Shown: one piece after another, positions 9,291 to 21,589 of the stretch
How the letters are laid out: each line of letters starts with the position of its first letter
Numbering within the stretch: the first letter of the stretch is position 1
Origin: Lacicoccus alkaliphilus DSM 16010
Lineage (GTDB): Bacteria > Bacillota > Bacilli > Staphylococcales > Salinicoccaceae
Assembly: GCF_900142805.1 (NCBI RefSeq)
Contig: NZ_FRCF01000002.1
Span: forward strand, 682,001-746,000
Direction: 5' to 3'
DNA: 64,000 nt
Notes under the pieces: model-generated
Databases searched by the model: none
Told to the model about the DNA's origin: nothing
What the model saw: only the letters and a program-made list of their open reading frames with translations
Made by a program: the position numbers and the translations under genes

Positions 9291-9380
9291 ATTCGATTAA
9301 GTCGACCGGTTTCTTCAGGATAATCGATTTCGCAGACGGTATTTGATTAAGTCGGTCGAATTCATAAAGATAATCGACTC
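9291..9380. repeat. Two 40-bp direct repeats, each an imperfect inverted repeat
   Basis: Units 9291-9330 and 9341-9380, 50 bp apart, match at 30 of 40 positions. Both begin ATTYGATTAAGTCG and contain GATAATCGA near the end, so each unit carries opposed GATTA...TAATC arms about 20 bp apart. They fill the gap between the NERD and DUF488 genes. Each could be a protein-binding site; I see no coding capacity or clear terminator here. Confidence 0.6.
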
Positions 9381-9455
9381 CCCGCATCACGCGTCCCCCG
9401 GCCACCGGGTTTTTATTTCCCAGAAGGTGGTATGGACTACTAAAAAGGTGATTCC

Positions 9456-10007
9456 ATGAAAATATACACGATCGGGCATTCGGATTATTCAAAAGAGGTG
9501 TTCACCGTGATGCTCAAACACGCGGAAATAAACTGCGTCGCGGATGTGCGGGCGTTCCCCTACAGTAATAAGCATCCGCACTTCAACGGGGAGGAAATGA
9601 TGACATGGCTCAAATCGGCGGGTGTGGATTATGATCATATGCCGGCACTCGGAGGAAGACGCGGGAGTTCCTCGGTCATCGGCCCGACGCTGAACGAGGG
9701 CTGGAGGAACCAGTCGTTCCATCATTATGCGGATTATACTCTGTCGGAGGAATTCGCCGACGGGATAAACGCCCTTCTCGGAACAGCAGAGAGTCACACG
9801 GTCGCCTATATGTGTTCCGAAAATCATCCCGCCCGCTGCCACCGCCTGCTCATCAGCAACTGGCTGAAGGCACACGACCATGAAGTCATCCATATCATCC
9901 GCCGTTCTGAAGATGAAATAAAACTCACACCTCACGAGCTCGGGAAATGGGGGGCGATGCCGATCATCGAGGAGGATCAGACGGTCGTCTATCCGAAACT
10001 TGACTGA
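9456..10007 (+). CDS. DUF488 family protein
   Basis: A 183-residue cytoplasmic protein with the DUF488 hallmarks: opening KIYTIGHSDYSKEVF (2-16), DVRAFPYSNKHPHFN (30-44), ALGG (64-67) and the Cys-rich signature CSENHPARCHR (120-130). The biochemical function of the family is not established, and I do not assign one; the CxxxxPxxCHR motif could be a metal or redox site. It follows the NERD gene on the same strand, 183 bp later, after the paired repeats, and ends at a terminator shared with the convergent pyr operon. The ATG is preceded by AAAAAGGTG. Confidence 0.85.
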   Translation: MKIYTIGHSDYSKEVFTVMLKHAEINCVADVRAFPYSNKHPHFNGEEMMTWLKSAGVDYDHMPALGGRRGSSSVIGPTLNEGWRNQSFHHYADYTLSEEFADGINALLGTAESHTVAYMCSENHPARCHRLLISNWLKAHDHEVIHIIRRSEDEIKLTPHELGKWGAMPIIEEDQTVVYPKLD

Positions 10008-10014
10008 CCCCGAC

Positions 10015-10045
10015 AAAAAAGGATGCCGGCACCCGGCATCCTTTT
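10015..10045. terminator. Bidirectional terminator between the DUF488 gene and pyrE
   Basis: A 9-bp perfect stem GGATGCCGG/CCGGCATCC (10021-10029 and 10033-10041) with a 3-base loop, flanked by six A on the left and four T on the right, so it can stop transcription on both strands. It separates the plus-strand DUF488 gene from the minus-strand pyr operon end. Confidence 0.9.
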
Positions 10046-10051
10046 CCCATT

Positions 10052-10663
10052 CTATAATTCGTCCCTGAATTTCACGACTTCCGCCCTTTCGGCTTCCGTC
10101 AGCAGGTTTTCCCTGATGCTGACATCAAGCAGAGTATCAAGGTCGGATAACGTGACGCACCTGAACCCTGACGTTTCAAAATTCGAGGCGGCTTTTTCAA
10201 GCTGATAGGAAAATATGGCCACGACGGCCTCGACCTCCGCGCCTTCCTCCCTCAAAATTTCAGCCGCTTCTATGCTTGAACCGCCGGTCGAAATAAGGTC
10301 TTCAATGAGGACGACTTTTCTGCCCTCCACTGCCGCTCCTTCGATCAGCCTGCCTGTCCCGTGCTTCTTCTTGCTGCCTCTGACATAACACATCGGAAGG
10401 TCCATCACTTCACTGATGAAAGCCGCATGTGGGATGCCTGCAGTAGAAGTGCCTGCAACCACCTCGGCATCCGGTGCAATCTCATTGATTTTCTCCGTGA
10501 AGTGCTGAACGATCCTCTTCCTGGTATCCACATGACCGATGATTTGCCTGTTGTCGCAGTATATCGGTGAAATGATGCCGCTTGCCCACGTGAAGGGCGC
10601 ATCCGGCCTGATCTGCACTGCACCGATATCCAGTAAAGCTTTTGCCACACTCTTTTTAGCCAA
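10052..10663 (-). CDS. pyrE: Orotate phosphoribosyltransferase
   Basis: Converts orotate plus PRPP to OMP, step five of UMP synthesis. The 203-residue protein has the type I phosphoribosyltransferase PRPP loop VVLIEDLISTGGSS at about 115-128 and the flexible KKKHGTGRLIEG loop before it. It starts with TTG at 10663, eight bases after GGAGGG, and overlaps the pyrF stop by 8 bp. It is the last gene of the operon. Confidence 0.97.
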   Translation of the reverse strand: MAKKSVAKALLDIGAVQIRPDAPFTWASGIISPIYCDNRQIIGHVDTRKRIVQHFTEKINEIAPDAEVVAGTSTAGIPHAAFISEVMDLPMCYVRGSKKKHGTGRLIEGAAVEGRKVVLIEDLISTGGSSIEAAEILREEGAEVEAVVAIFSYQLEKAASNFETSGFRCVTLSDLDTLLDVSIRENLLTEAERAEVVKFRDEL

Positions 10664-11357
10664 CCGTGCTGCCCTCCCAGATTGATTTGATTTTGTTGTA
10701 TTTATCCACAGGGTTTTCAGCCTGCGTGATTGAACGTCCGACGACGATATAATCCGACTTCATTTTTTTTGCATCCTCCGGCGTGACCACCCTCACCTGG
10801 TCGTCGTTGGAGTCTTCTTCAAGTCGTATGCCCGGCGTGACCGTGAGAAAATCCGAATGTGTCTTCTCATGGATGATTTCTGCTTCAAGCGGGGAGGCCA
10901 CCACACCGTCAAGTCCCGCATTTTGTGCGAGTGCCGAATAATGCACCACGCTTTCCGTCAATGTCAGCACCGACTGCTGCTCCCTCGCAACCATTTCGTC
11001 ACTCATTGAAGTGAGTTGTGTCACCGCAATCAGCTTGCCGTCGGGATTGCCGTCCTTGAATGATTCCACTGCACGTTTCATCATTGCTGTGCCGCCCTGG
11101 GCATGGACATTGGTCATCTGTATATCCAGTCTGCCGATGCCTTCCATCGCCTTGCCTACAGTGTTCGGAATATCATAGAGCTTCAAATCCAGGAAAATAT
11201 CATGACCCATCTGACGAATTTCTTCGACGATTTTAGGTCCATTTGATAAATAAAGTTCCAAACCCACTTTGACGAACAACTTCTCATCAAACTGACCCAA
11301 AAATTCTTTGACCGTTTCATACTCGCGGAAATCGAGTGCGATAATTGGTGTGTTCAT
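10656..11357 (-). CDS. pyrF: Orotidine 5'-phosphate decarboxylase
   Basis: Decarboxylates OMP to UMP, the final step of the pathway. The 233-residue TIM-barrel protein shows the catalytic DLKLYDIPNTV motif (FLDLKLYDIPNT, about residues 56-67) with the Asp-Lys-Asp array and the phosphate-binding end VVGRSITQAENP. Length is typical. It follows pyrD by 20 bp with an AGGGGG ribosome binding site and overlaps pyrE. Confidence 0.97.
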   Translation of the reverse strand: MNTPIIALDFREYETVKEFLGQFDEKLFVKVGLELYLSNGPKIVEEIRQMGHDIFLDLKLYDIPNTVGKAMEGIGRLDIQMTNVHAQGGTAMMKRAVESFKDGNPDGKLIAVTQLTSMSDEMVAREQQSVLTLTESVVHYSALAQNAGLDGVVASPLEAEIIHEKTHSDFLTVTPGIRLEEDSNDDQVRVVTPEDAKKMKSDYIVVGRSITQAENPVDKYNKIKSIWEGSTVG

Positions 11358-11377
11358 AATAATTTCCCCCTATTGTT

Positions 11378-13038
<1,661 letters not shown>

Positions 13039-13046
13039 CTTCTCAC

Positions 13047-16000
13047 CTACATTTTATCCATATTGAATGTCATGCTTTCAATGACTTCTATCAATGTTCT
13101 TGCAGTGTCAAGTGAAGTCAGGCACGGCACACCGTTTTCCACTGATTCACGGCGGATCCTGAAGCCGTCCCTTTCAACTTCCTTACCCTTGGTCATCGTG
13201 TTGACGACGATTTGTACATTGCCGTTCTGGATGGTGCGGAGGAGTGTTTCCTCACCTTCCCCGATCTTCTCCACGGTCACGACCGGGATGTCCGCTTCTT
13301 CGAGTGCGGCAGCGGTCCCTTTCGTGGCGAGGATGCGGTAACCGCAGTGTGAAAATCTTTTCGCGAGCTCAACCGCTTCCGTCTTATCCTTATCCGCAAT
13401 AGTGAACAGGGCCGTGCCGTGGTCCTTGACATCCAGGCCACTCGCGACGAGGCTCTTATACAGTGCTTTATTCAGCGTATCGTCCTTGCCCATGACCTCA
13501 CCCGTCGATTTCATCTCGGGGCCGAGTGTGACATCGACATTCTTCAGCTTGGAGAAACTGAATACCGGCGCTTTGACGTAGTAACCCGGTTTGACCGGCT
13601 GCAATCCAGGCGCATGGCTGCTCTCGCTGAGTTTTTTCCCGAGGATGGCGTGCATCGCAAGTCCGGCCATCGGCACTTCGGTGATCTTGCTCATGAATGG
13701 TACAGTCCGGCTCGACCTCGGATTCACTTCCAGTACGAAAATGCCGTCTTTGGACAGGACGAACTGGATGTTGATGATGCCGATGATGTTCAGACCCTTC
13801 GCAAGGCGTTCAGTGTAGTCCACAAGCGTATCGATCTCATCCTGCGACAGATTGACCGGAGGATAGACCGCCATGGAGTCTCCCGAGTGCACCCCGGCAC
13901 GCTCGATATGTTCCATGATTCCCGGTATGATCACATTCTCCCCGTCACATATCGCATCCACTTCGATTTCCTTGCCCGTGAGATAGCTGTCGATGAGCAC
14001 AGGGTGCTCGGGTGATGCTTTGACGGCATTGCGCATATAGTTCTTCAGTTCATTTTCATTGAAGACGATTTCCATTGCACGGCCACCGAGGACATAACTC
14101 GGTCGCACGAGCACCGGAAAACCGATGTGGTGCGCATTGTCCAGGGCTTCCTCTTCATTCGTTGCGGTTTTGCCGTGCGGCTGAGGGACTTTTATTTCCT
14201 GCAGCAGTGCTTCAAAACGTTTGCGGTCTTCGGCACGGTCGATGTCATCGAGGCTCGTACCGAGGATTCTGACACCCTCCTCGGACAGGCGGTCCGCAAG
14301 ATTGATTGCGGTCTGGCCGCCGAACTGGACGACGACGCCTTTCGGATTTTCATTGTTGACGATGTTCATGACATCTTCATGTGTGAGCGGCTCAAAATAT
14401 AATTTGTCGGAGATCGAGAAGTCTGTCGATACGGTTTCAGGGTTGTTGTTGACGATGATGGCTTCATACCCCGCTTCCTGGATGGCCCACACCGCATGGA
14501 CCGTGGCGTAGTCGAACTCGATGCCCTGCCCGATGCGGATCGGACCGCTGCCGAGGACGAGGATCTTTTCTTTATCACTTGGCACCGACTCGTTTTCGGT
14601 TTCATACGTGCCGTAGAAATACGGCGTATTGGACTCGAATTCGGCTGCACAGGTATCCACCATCTTATATACCGGCATGATGCCCTCTTCTTTTCTGATC
14701 TTGAAGACATCACCTTCGGCCATCTCCCAGCGGTGTCCGATGACACGGTCGCTGAAGCCGTATTTTTTTGCCCATTTGAGATGCGGGATGCTGTTTTTGT
14801 TCTCTTTGAGCTCCCTTTCGATATCGATGATATGCTTGAACTTGTTCAGGAAGTACATATCGATCTTCGTCCAGTCATGTATCTCCTCCAGTGTGACCCC
14901 GCGGCGGATCGCTTCACCGATGAAGAACAGGCGCTCATCACTCTGGGCCTTGATGGAATTGATGATGTAATCCAGCGTGAATGCATCACCGTTCGGCAGC
15001 CCCAGATGGTGGACGCCGTATTCGAGTGAACGGATCGCCTTCAACAGGGATTCCTCATACGTTCGTCCAATCGCCATGACTTCCCCAGTCGCCTTCATCT
15101 GCGTGCCGAGTTTGCGCTCGCCTTTTTCAAACTTATCGAACGGGAAACGCGCAATTTTTGAAACGACATAATCCAGCGCCGGTTCGAATGCCGCATAGCT
15201 CGTGTTCGTCACAGGGTTGATCATTTCATCCAGCGTCATGCCGACCGCAATCTTGGCGGCAAGCTTCGCTATCGGGTAGCCGGTCGCTTTCGATGCCAGT
15301 GCACTTGAGCGTGACACCCTCGGATTCACCTCGATGATATAGTAGTCGAATGAGTCCGGGTCGAGCGCGAGCTGAACGTTGCATCCACCTTCGATTTCAA
15401 GCTCCCTGATGATGTTGAGGGAGACGTTGCGGAGCATCTGGTGCTCTTTGTCGGTCATCGTCTGGCTTGGTGCCACGACGATAGAGTCCCCTGTATGGAT
15501 GCCGACCGGATCGATGTTTTCCATGTTGCAGACGACGATCGCGTTGTCGTTTGAATCCCGCATCACTTCATATTCAATCTCTTTGAAGCCGGCGATTGAT
15601 TTTTCAATCAGACACTGGTTCACCGGTGAGTATTTCAACCCGTTCGCAACGATCTCCTTCAGATCATCTTCGTTTTCACAGATGCCGCCGCCGCTGCCGC
15701 CCATGGTGTATGCCGGGCGCACGATGAACGGGTAACCGGCCCTGTCAACGAAGTCATAGGCTTCGTCAATGGTGGTGATGATGTCCGACTCCGGTACAGG
15801 CACACTCATCTCATTCATCAAATTTCTGAATAAGTCGCGGTCTTCCGCCTGTTTGATGGAATCAAGCTTCGTTCCGAGCAGCTCGACTTCGTTTTCTTCG
15901 AGGACGCCGAGACGGTCCAGTTCAACCGCCATGTTGAGCCCGACCTGGCCGCCGAGCGTCGGCAGGAGTGCATCCGGCTGCTCTTTGCGGATGATGCGGC

Positions 16001-16223
16001 TGATGAAGTCTGGTGTCAGCGGTTCGATATAGACCACATCCGCTATTTCCTTATCCGTCATGATCGTGGCAGGATTCGAATTCACAAGGATGACACGATA
16101 ACCTTCCTCCTTCAATGCAAGGCATGCCTGCGTTCCGGCATAGTCGAATTCCGCCGCCTGGCCGATGATGATCGGACCGCTCCCGATCACGAGTATTGTA
16201 TTGATATCCGTGCGTTTAGACAT
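13047..16223 (-). CDS. carB: Carbamoyl phosphate synthase large subunit
   Basis: Makes carbamoyl phosphate from bicarbonate, ammonia (tunnelled from CarA) and two ATP. The 1058-residue protein has the usual internal duplication: two ATP-grasp halves, starting [17 protein letters not shown] (about 14-30) and [17 protein letters not shown] (about 557), each with its EVNPR(V/S)SR motif, then the allosteric MGS-like domain at the C-terminus. It overlaps carA by 8 bp. Its place inside the pyr operon identifies it as the pyrimidine-specific copy (pyrAB); whether an arginine-specific pair exists cannot be seen here. Confidence 0.97.
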   Translation of the reverse strand: MSKRTDINTILVIGSGPIIIGQAAEFDYAGTQACLALKEEGYRVILVNSNPATIMTDKEIADVVYIEPLTPDFISRIIRKEQPDALLPTLGGQVGLNMAVELDRLGVLEENEVELLGTKLDSIKQAEDRDLFRNLMNEMSVPVPESDIITTIDEAYDFVDRAGYPFIVRPAYTMGGSGGGICENEDDLKEIVANGLKYSPVNQCLIEKSIAGFKEIEYEVMRDSNDNAIVVCNMENIDPVGIHTGDSIVVAPSQTMTDKEHQMLRNVSLNIIRELEIEGGCNVQLALDPDSFDYYIIEVNPRVSRSSALASKATGYPIAKLAAKIAVGMTLDEMINPVTNTSYAAFEPALDYVVSKIARFPFDKFEKGERKLGTQMKATGEVMAIGRTYEESLLKAIRSLEYGVHHLGLPNGDAFTLDYIINSIKAQSDERLFFIGEAIRRGVTLEEIHDWTKIDMYFLNKFKHIIDIERELKENKNSIPHLKWAKKYGFSDRVIGHRWEMAEGDVFKIRKEEGIMPVYKMVDTCAAEFESNTPYFYGTYETENESVPSDKEKILVLGSGPIRIGQGIEFDYATVHAVWAIQEAGYEAIIVNNNPETVSTDFSISDKLYFEPLTHEDVMNIVNNENPKGVVVQFGGQTAINLADRLSEEGVRILGTSLDDIDRAEDRKRFEALLQEIKVPQPHGKTATNEEEALDNAHHIGFPVLVRPSYVLGGRAMEIVFNENELKNYMRNAVKASPEHPVLIDSYLTGKEIEVDAICDGENVIIPGIMEHIERAGVHSGDSMAVYPPVNLSQDEIDTLVDYTERLAKGLNIIGIINIQFVLSKDGIFVLEVNPRSSRTVPFMSKITEVPMAGLAMHAILGKKLSESSHAPGLQPVKPGYYVKAPVFSFSKLKNVDVTLGPEMKSTGEVMGKDDTLNKALYKSLVASGLDVKDHGTALFTIADKDKTEAVELAKRFSHCGYRILATKGTAAALEEADIPVVTVEKIGEGEETLLRTIQNGNVQIVVNTMTKGKEVERDGFRIRRESVENGVPCLTSLDTARTLIEVIESMTFNMDKM

Positions 16224-17307
16224 TTTGTCGTCCTCCTTCAGTTGTCATCAAGTCCATGAATTCGTCGAAGAGATAAGATGAATCATGCGGTCCAGCCGCT
16301 GCTTCAGGATGATACTGGACACTGAACACCGGTTCTGTTTTGTGCCTGATGCCCTCTATGGAACCGTCATTGATCGCGATATGCGTCACTTCGAAATCAG
16401 TGTCCTTCAAACTGTCTTCCACTATGGCATAACCGTGGTTCTGGGATGTGATTTCTATTTTATTTGCCGCGAGGTTCTTTACAGGCTGATTGCCGCCGCG
16501 GTGGCCGAATTTCATCTTGTAAGAACTCGCCCCTCCGGCAAGCGCGATGAGCTGATGACCGAGGCAGATGCCGAAGAGCGGCACTCTGCCGATCAAGCTT
16601 TTGATTGTTTCAACCGCAGCCCCCACATCTTCCGGGTTGCCCGGTCCGTTCGAAAGCATCACACCGTCGGGCTTGAGCTGCATGATCTCTTCACTTGTCG
16701 AATCATGCGGCATCACCGTGACATCGCATCCCCGCTGATTCAGGGAACGGACGATATTCTCTTTTTTTCCGAAATCGATGAGTGCCACCCTGTGCCCTCT
16801 CCCTGTTGAAATGTAAGGTGTGCGGGTCGAGACACGTTCAACCTGGTCCCGGGGGAGTTCAAAAGATTCCAGTGAACGGACCGTATCTTCATGGTCTGCT
16901 GAATCAGTGATCATGGCCTTCATCACACCGGTCGAACGGATCCTTCTTGTGATACTCCGGGTATCCACACCGCTGATGCCGACAATTCCGTACTTTTTCA
17001 AAAAGGCATCCAGATTTTCCTGAGACCTGAAGTTGGAGGGATGTTCAACCGCTTCCCTGACGACGACACCTTTGGCTGTCGGCAGTAATGATTCGCTGTC
17101 TTCTGTATTGAATCCCGCGCTCCCGACGAGCGGATAACTGAAAGTGATGATCTGATCCGTATATGAATTATCAGTGATGATTTCCTGGATGCCGGTCATG
17201 GACGTGTTGAAGACGATTTCACCTGAAGACTCCCCTTCCGCCCCGAGTTTATATCCTTCATAGACGGTGCCGTCCTCCAGCACCAGGTATCTTATGTCAT
17301 TTAACAT
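16216..17307 (-). CDS. carA: Carbamoyl phosphate synthase small (glutaminase) subunit
   Basis: A 363-residue class I glutamine amidotransferase supplying ammonia to CarB. The catalytic triad is visible: Cys in [12 protein letters not shown] (about residue 240) and His-Glu in [11 protein letters not shown] (about 325-328). The N-terminal small-subunit domain contains [17 protein letters not shown]. The ATG shares one base with the pyrC stop (TAATG). Confidence 0.97.
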   Translation of the reverse strand: MLNDIRYLVLEDGTVYEGYKLGAEGESSGEIVFNTSMTGIQEIITDNSYTDQIITFSYPLVGSAGFNTEDSESLLPTAKGVVVREAVEHPSNFRSQENLDAFLKKYGIVGISGVDTRSITRRIRSTGVMKAMITDSADHEDTVRSLESFELPRDQVERVSTRTPYISTGRGHRVALIDFGKKENIVRSLNQRGCDVTVMPHDSTSEEIMQLKPDGVMLSNGPGNPEDVGAAVETIKSLIGRVPLFGICLGHQLIALAGGASSYKMKFGHRGGNQPVKNLAANKIEITSQNHGYAIVEDSLKDTDFEVTHIAINDGSIEGIRHKTEPVFSVQYHPEAAAGPHDSSYLFDEFMDLMTTEGGRQNV

Positions 17308-18578
17308 TATTTTCCCTCCATTTGATATTTGATTTCACCATTCACAATGGTCAGGTATATATCCGACGACAGTTCGACACCGTCGAAAGGTGTGTTTTTG
17401 GATTTTGATAAAAATGCTGTCTTATCCAGTGTGTACTTTTCCTCCAGATCGATCACGGTGATGTCCGCGTCCCTCCCCGGCAATAAAACACCCATGTCCA
17501 GGTCGAATACACGGGACGGCTTGACGGTGAGGCGGTCCACCAGCTCCTGGAGCGTCATCACACCGGTCAGCACAAGTTTCGTGTAACACAGCTGGAAAGC
17601 ATTTTCGATGCCGACGATGCCGAACGGCGCAGTTTCGATCCCCACGGCCTTTTCATCTTCCTGATGCGGTGCATGGTCCGTTGCGATGAAATCGATCGTG
17701 CCGTCGAGCAGCCCTTCGATCAGCGCCGCTTTGTCGGCGGCACCCCGGAGCGGCGGATTCATCTTGAAGTTCGGGTCTTTCGAGGTGATGTCCGTTTCAT
17801 CCAGTATGAGATGATGCGGCGTCACTTCAGCGGTCACGTTGATGCCGGCACGCTTCGCATCACGTATGATCCGCACGCTTTCCTTCGTCGAGACGTGGCA
17901 CACATGGTAATGGCAGCCCGCAGCCTCGGCAAGCAGGATGTCCCTTGCGATCTGGACCGATTCGGTCACTGATGGGATGCCCGGGATCCCCAGCACCCCG
18001 CTTGTGATGCCGTCATGAACCGCACCGCCGCGGATGAGTGTGTTCTCCTCCGTATGGGCGACGATCGGCATATCAAGCTTTGCTGCTTCAACCATTGCAC
18101 GGAACATCATGTCCGCACTCTGCACACCGACGCCGTCATCCGTGAAGGCGAATGCGCCCGACTCCTTCAATCCTTCGAAGTCCGCCAGCTTCTCCCCCTT
18201 CAGTCCTTCGGTGATGGATGCATATGGCAGTACTTTCGTATGCGCATCCGTGTCGATGATGCTGTTGACATGTTCCAGCCGTTCCACGGTGTCCGTGATC
18301 GGGTTCGTATTCGGCATCGGGGAGATTGAGGTGAATCCGCCCCTTGCCGCAGCAAGGGTGCCTGTCTCGATCGTTTCCTTATGTTCGAAACCGGGCTCCC
18401 TGAGGTGCACATGCACATCGACAAGGCCCGGCGTGATGAGTTTGCCGCCGAGGTCGATGACCTCCCGGTCCTCCCCATCCAGGTCAGTCCCCATTGCTTT
18501 GATCTTACCGCCTTCGATCAGGAGATCCTGTTCGATCAGTTCGTTATCATGAAGTACCACACCATTTTTTAATAGCAT
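17307..18578 (-). CDS. pyrC: Dihydroorotase
   Basis: Cyclises carbamoyl aspartate to dihydroorotate. The 423-residue amidohydrolase carries the zinc motif [10 protein letters not shown] (about 55-64), later His residues (VAHTEE, HVSTKE) and the Asp of ATDHAPH (about 304-310). The true start is the ATG at 18578, eight bases after GGAG and sharing one base with the pyrB stop (TGATG); the in-frame TTG one codon earlier is not needed. Confidence 0.97.
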   Translation of the reverse strand: MLLKNGVVLHDNELIEQDLLIEGGKIKAMGTDLDGEDREVIDLGGKLITPGLVDVHVHLREPGFEHKETIETGTLAAARGGFTSISPMPNTNPITDTVERLEHVNSIIDTDAHTKVLPYASITEGLKGEKLADFEGLKESGAFAFTDDGVGVQSADMMFRAMVEAAKLDMPIVAHTEENTLIRGGAVHDGITSGVLGIPGIPSVTESVQIARDILLAEAAGCHYHVCHVSTKESVRIIRDAKRAGINVTAEVTPHHLILDETDITSKDPNFKMNPPLRGAADKAALIEGLLDGTIDFIATDHAPHQEDEKAVGIETAPFGIVGIENAFQLCYTKLVLTGVMTLQELVDRLTVKPSRVFDLDMGVLLPGRDADITVIDLEEKYTLDKTAFLSKSKNTPFDGVELSSDIYLTIVNGEIKYQMEGK

Positions 18579-19459
18579 CAATTATTCTCCTTTAAAATGT
18601 TTTCCAAAATACTCATGCGCATGAACACACCATTCTGCATCTGGCTGAAAATACGGCTCTTCTCCGCTTCGACCAGTTCCGAGGAGATTTCCACATCCCG
18701 GTTCACCGGTGCCGGATGCATGATGATCGCTTCATCCTTCATCTTCTCGTAACGTGCGGGGTTCAGGCCGTATTCGGCATTATACCCTTCTTTCGAAAAT
18801 GTCATCTGCACGAAATGCCGCTCGTGCTGTACGCGCAGCAGCATGAGGACATCACACGTCTCCACCGCCTCATCGAAATCGATGTATGCGCCTTCGAGGC
18901 CCGCATCCTGCCACTCCCGGGGCCCGGAGAAATAAACGTCGGCACCCAGTTTCCTCAGCGCCTGATAATTGCTGTGGGCGACCCGTGAGTGTGAGATGTC
19001 TCCGGAAATCACGACTTTCAATCCTTTGAAGCTGCCGAAGTTTTCGTATATCGTCATCAGGTCGAGGAGGCACTGGGTCGGGTGTGATCCGCTGCCGTCC
19101 CCGCCGTTCACGATCGGTACATTGATGTCTTCCAATGTATCGAAGTACCGGTTGTCACCGTGCCGGATCACAAGCACGTCCGCCCCGATCGCTTCGAGTG
19201 TCCTGCATGTATCATAGAGGCTTTCCCCTTTTTGGACGGAACTCGTATCCGCATCAAAAGGGATTGCATGTATGCCAAGGTTGAACTCCGCCATTTCAAA
19301 ACTCATTCTTGTACGCGTGGAGTTTTCAAAAAAAAGGTTCACCACGGTTTTATCGTGAAACTTCCGGGGGCTCTCCCCCTCCTTCAAAGTCAATGCACGC
19401 TTGATCAACGTCAGAATTTCAGTTTCATTCAAAGATTCCACTGTCAGCAGATTATTCAT
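18578..19459 (-). CDS. pyrB: Aspartate carbamoyltransferase catalytic subunit
   Basis: Condenses carbamoyl phosphate with aspartate, the committed step. The 293-residue protein has the carbamoyl phosphate motif [12 protein letters not shown] (about 45-56), HPTQCLLDL and the [10 protein letters not shown] segment. No regulatory chain (pyrI) is nearby, as in Bacillus. The start at 19459 is chosen for the AAGGAGG site before it; a ten-codon upstream extension exists inside the end of pyrP and is unlikely. It overlaps pyrP by 8 bp. Confidence 0.97.
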   Translation of the reverse strand: MNNLLTVESLNETEILTLIKRALTLKEGESPRKFHDKTVVNLFFENSTRTRMSFEMAEFNLGIHAIPFDADTSSVQKGESLYDTCRTLEAIGADVLVIRHGDNRYFDTLEDINVPIVNGGDGSGSHPTQCLLDLMTIYENFGSFKGLKVVISGDISHSRVAHSNYQALRKLGADVYFSGPREWQDAGLEGAYIDFDEAVETCDVLMLLRVQHERHFVQMTFSKEGYNAEYGLNPARYEKMKDEAIIMHPAPVNRDVEISSELVEAEKSRIFSQMQNGVFMRMSILENILKENN

Positions 19460-20771
19460 TGACAGCCGCCTCCTTCGGTAATACTGCATTTAGTATGATG
19501 CCTGCGAGTGCTGCTAAAGCCATGCCTTCAAGATTGAAAGGTATATCCCCGATCATGAAGTCCAGGTGGGCCTTGCCGATGCCGATCACCAATATGACTG
19601 ATGCGATGACAAGGTTCCTTTTATTATCGAGGTCGATCTCTGCATCGATCAGGATCCTGAGTCCGCTCGCTGCAATGATGCCGAAGAGCAGGATTGAAAC
19701 CCCGCCCATCACCGGGGAAGGTATCGACTGCACCAGTGCGGTGAACTTGCCGACGAAGCCGAGTATCACTGCAAACACCGCAGCACCCCCGATGACCCAT
19801 ATGCTGAAGACTTTCGTTATGGCCAGGACACCGATGTTCTCGCCGTAAGTCGTCGTCGGTGGACCGCCGATGGTGCTTGCGAACATCGTCGCGACGCCGT
19901 CCCCGATCAATGACCTGTGCAGGCCCGGCTCTTTGAAGAAATCCCGTCCGACGATCTTGTTGATGACGACCTGGTGTCCGATATGCTCGGACACCGTGAC
20001 GAAAACGATCGGCAGCATGACGATGAACAGGCCGACATTGATGGAGGGCTCATATGAGAGCAGCGGCATATGCACATCCGGCAGCACAAACCATCCCGTC
20101 TCCCTGATCTGTGTGAAGTCCACAATTCCGAAAAGCATCGCCGTAATATATCCGCCGACGATCCCGATCAGGATGGGGATGAGACCGAGCACGCCTTTCA
20201 GGAATACAGAAGCGGCCACTGTGATCATGAGGGTGATGACGGCGATTGCAATGTAGCTCAGGCTGTAGCCCTCCTGATTACCCGAATCGGTGTACATCGC
20301 CATATCCACTGCGACCGGTGCCAGCCCGAGGCCGATCACCATGATGACCGGCCCCACGACTATCGGCGGCAGCATCCGTATCAGCCAGTCCGTCCCGGAT
20401 ACTCTGATGATGAGCCCGATGACCACATACAGCACCCCGCTGAAGAACAGTGCAGTCAGCACTTCACCCAAAGTATTCGCCCCGAGCGCGATCGTGATCG
20501 GCAGTATGAAGGCGAAACTCGACCCGAGATAGGCGGGGATCTGACCTTTCGTTATCCATATGTAAAGGAGCGTGCCGACTCCGCTTGCGATCAGAGCCGC
20601 ACTGACCGGCAGGCCGGTCAGGAAAGGCACAAGTACAGTGGCTCCGAACATTGCGAACAAATGCTGTGAACTCAGGAGTGCCCACTGGGACATCTTCGGT
20701 TTCTCATGGACATCCAGCTTCGGTTCGAAGCTTCTCTCATAAAGGTGGTCTGTAGGTAGTTTTTCTCTCAT
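19452..20771 (-). CDS. pyrP: Uracil permease
   Basis: A 439-residue integral membrane protein of the NCS2 (nucleobase:cation symporter-2) family with about 12-14 hydrophobic segments from residue 28 on and the family motif [23 protein letters not shown] at about 285. It imports uracil for salvage. It lies 10 bp after pyrR and overlaps pyrB, leaving no room for the separate attenuators found before pyrP and pyrB in B. subtilis. Confidence 0.96.
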   Translation of the reverse strand: MREKLPTDHLYERSFEPKLDVHEKPKMSQWALLSSQHLFAMFGATVLVPFLTGLPVSAALIASGVGTLLYIWITKGQIPAYLGSSFAFILPITIALGANTLGEVLTALFFSGVLYVVIGLIIRVSGTDWLIRMLPPIVVGPVIMVIGLGLAPVAVDMAMYTDSGNQEGYSLSYIAIAVITLMITVAASVFLKGVLGLIPILIGIVGGYITAMLFGIVDFTQIRETGWFVLPDVHMPLLSYEPSINVGLFIVMLPIVFVTVSEHIGHQVVINKIVGRDFFKEPGLHRSLIGDGVATMFASTIGGPPTTTYGENIGVLAITKVFSIWVIGGAAVFAVILGFVGKFTALVQSIPSPVMGGVSILLFGIIAASGLRILIDAEIDLDNKRNLVIASVILVIGIGKAHLDFMIGDIPFNLEGMALAALAGIILNAVLPKEAAVNE

Positions 20772-20781
20772 GTCTTTTCTC

Positions 20782-21306
20782 CTATCCTGTCAATGTGACT
20801 GCATTGCTGCCGTCGACTTCCTGCAGTGCAACATTGATGCTTTCCTCTTTGGCGGTCGGGATGTTTTTGCCTACGTAATCCGCACGGATCGGCAGCTCCC
20901 GGTGCCCCCGGTCGATCAGCACCGCCAGTGATATTTTCGATGGCCGCACCGAGTTCAATATCGCATCCATCGCCGCCCTGATGGTGCGGCCGGTGAAGAG
21001 TACATCATCGACGAGCACAACGTGCTTGTCATTCAGGTCGGCGTCGATGACGATATCTTCATCTGCCAGTTTCCGTCCGGGCTTATCGTCCCTGTAGTTG
21101 CTGATGTCTATCGCTCCGGTCGGGACACTCACCTCTTCAATCTGCACGATCTTCTGCTGCAGCCTGTCTGCAAGGAACTCCCCCCTGGTTTTGATTCCGA
21201 GCAGGATGATGTTTTCAGTTCCCTTATTCCTCTCAAGCACTTCGTGCGCCATCCGCGTCAATGACCGGCTGATCTGCGCATCATCAAGAATCATACGTTC
21301 TTTCAT
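20782..21306 (-). CDS. pyrR: Bifunctional pyr operon RNA-binding attenuator / uracil phosphoribosyltransferase
   Basis: A 174-residue phosphoribosyltransferase-fold protein. With UMP bound it grips a hairpin in the pyr leader RNA and promotes termination; it also has uracil phosphoribosyltransferase activity. The PRPP motif [17 protein letters not shown] lies at about 96-112. The ATG follows GGAGG by seven bases. It is the first gene of the operon and sits directly behind the attenuator it controls. Confidence 0.97.
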   Translation of the reverse strand: MKERMILDDAQISRSLTRMAHEVLERNKGTENIILLGIKTRGEFLADRLQQKIVQIEEVSVPTGAIDISNYRDDKPGRKLADEDIVIDADLNDKHVVLVDDVLFTGRTIRAAMDAILNSVRPSKISLAVLIDRGHRELPIRADYVGKNIPTAKEESINVALQEVDGSNAVTLTG

Positions 21307-21331
21307 TTTTTAAACCTCCATAAAATTTCAT

Positions 21332-21480
21332 AAAAAAATACTCATGCCCCGCGGCATGAGTATATACGTATCCCTTGAAACAGTCCTGCTGCAGATAAAG
21401 CACCCGCAGGTGCTCGTCGGCAGACAGACTTGTCCTCGTTTATATCATGCCTTGCCGGCCTCACGGGACCGGTTTTAAAG
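21332..21480 (-). promoter_or_regulatory. PyrR-binding attenuator leader of the pyr operon
   Basis: On the minus strand the leader holds GGTCCCGTGAGGCC (complement of 21457-21470), a close match to the PyrR recognition consensus ARUCCNGNGAGGYU, in an ACCGG...CCGG hairpin. It is followed by a small GAGCACC/GGTGCTT-type hairpin (21398-21414) and an intrinsic terminator: a 10-bp stem TACTCATGCC/GGCATGAGTA (21339-21362) with seven T. PyrR-UMP should favour the terminator; low UMP should allow read-through. Confidence 0.92.
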
Positions 21481-21520
21481 ACATTTTCATAATATTCGGT
21501 TGTCGTTCGTATTGTTTATA

Positions 21521-21549
21521 AGCATAGCCTTGTTGAAAAGCATTGTCAA
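21521..21549 (-). promoter_or_regulatory. Sigma-A promoter of the pyr operon
   Basis: Minus strand: perfect -35 TTGACA (21544-21549), 17-bp spacer, -10 TATGCT (21521-21526). It precedes the attenuator by about 40 bases. The only strong promoter seen for the ten-gene operon. Confidence 0.8.
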
Positions 21550-21589
21550 GGATTAGTGGAATGGATTTTTATTTGGAGGGAAGCCTTTT

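Noticed and set aside
9277-9492. 71-codon frame on the minus strand between the NERD and DUF488 genes
   Set aside because: It is mostly a translation of the repeat pair and overlaps the DUF488 start; no ribosome binding site and no conserved features.
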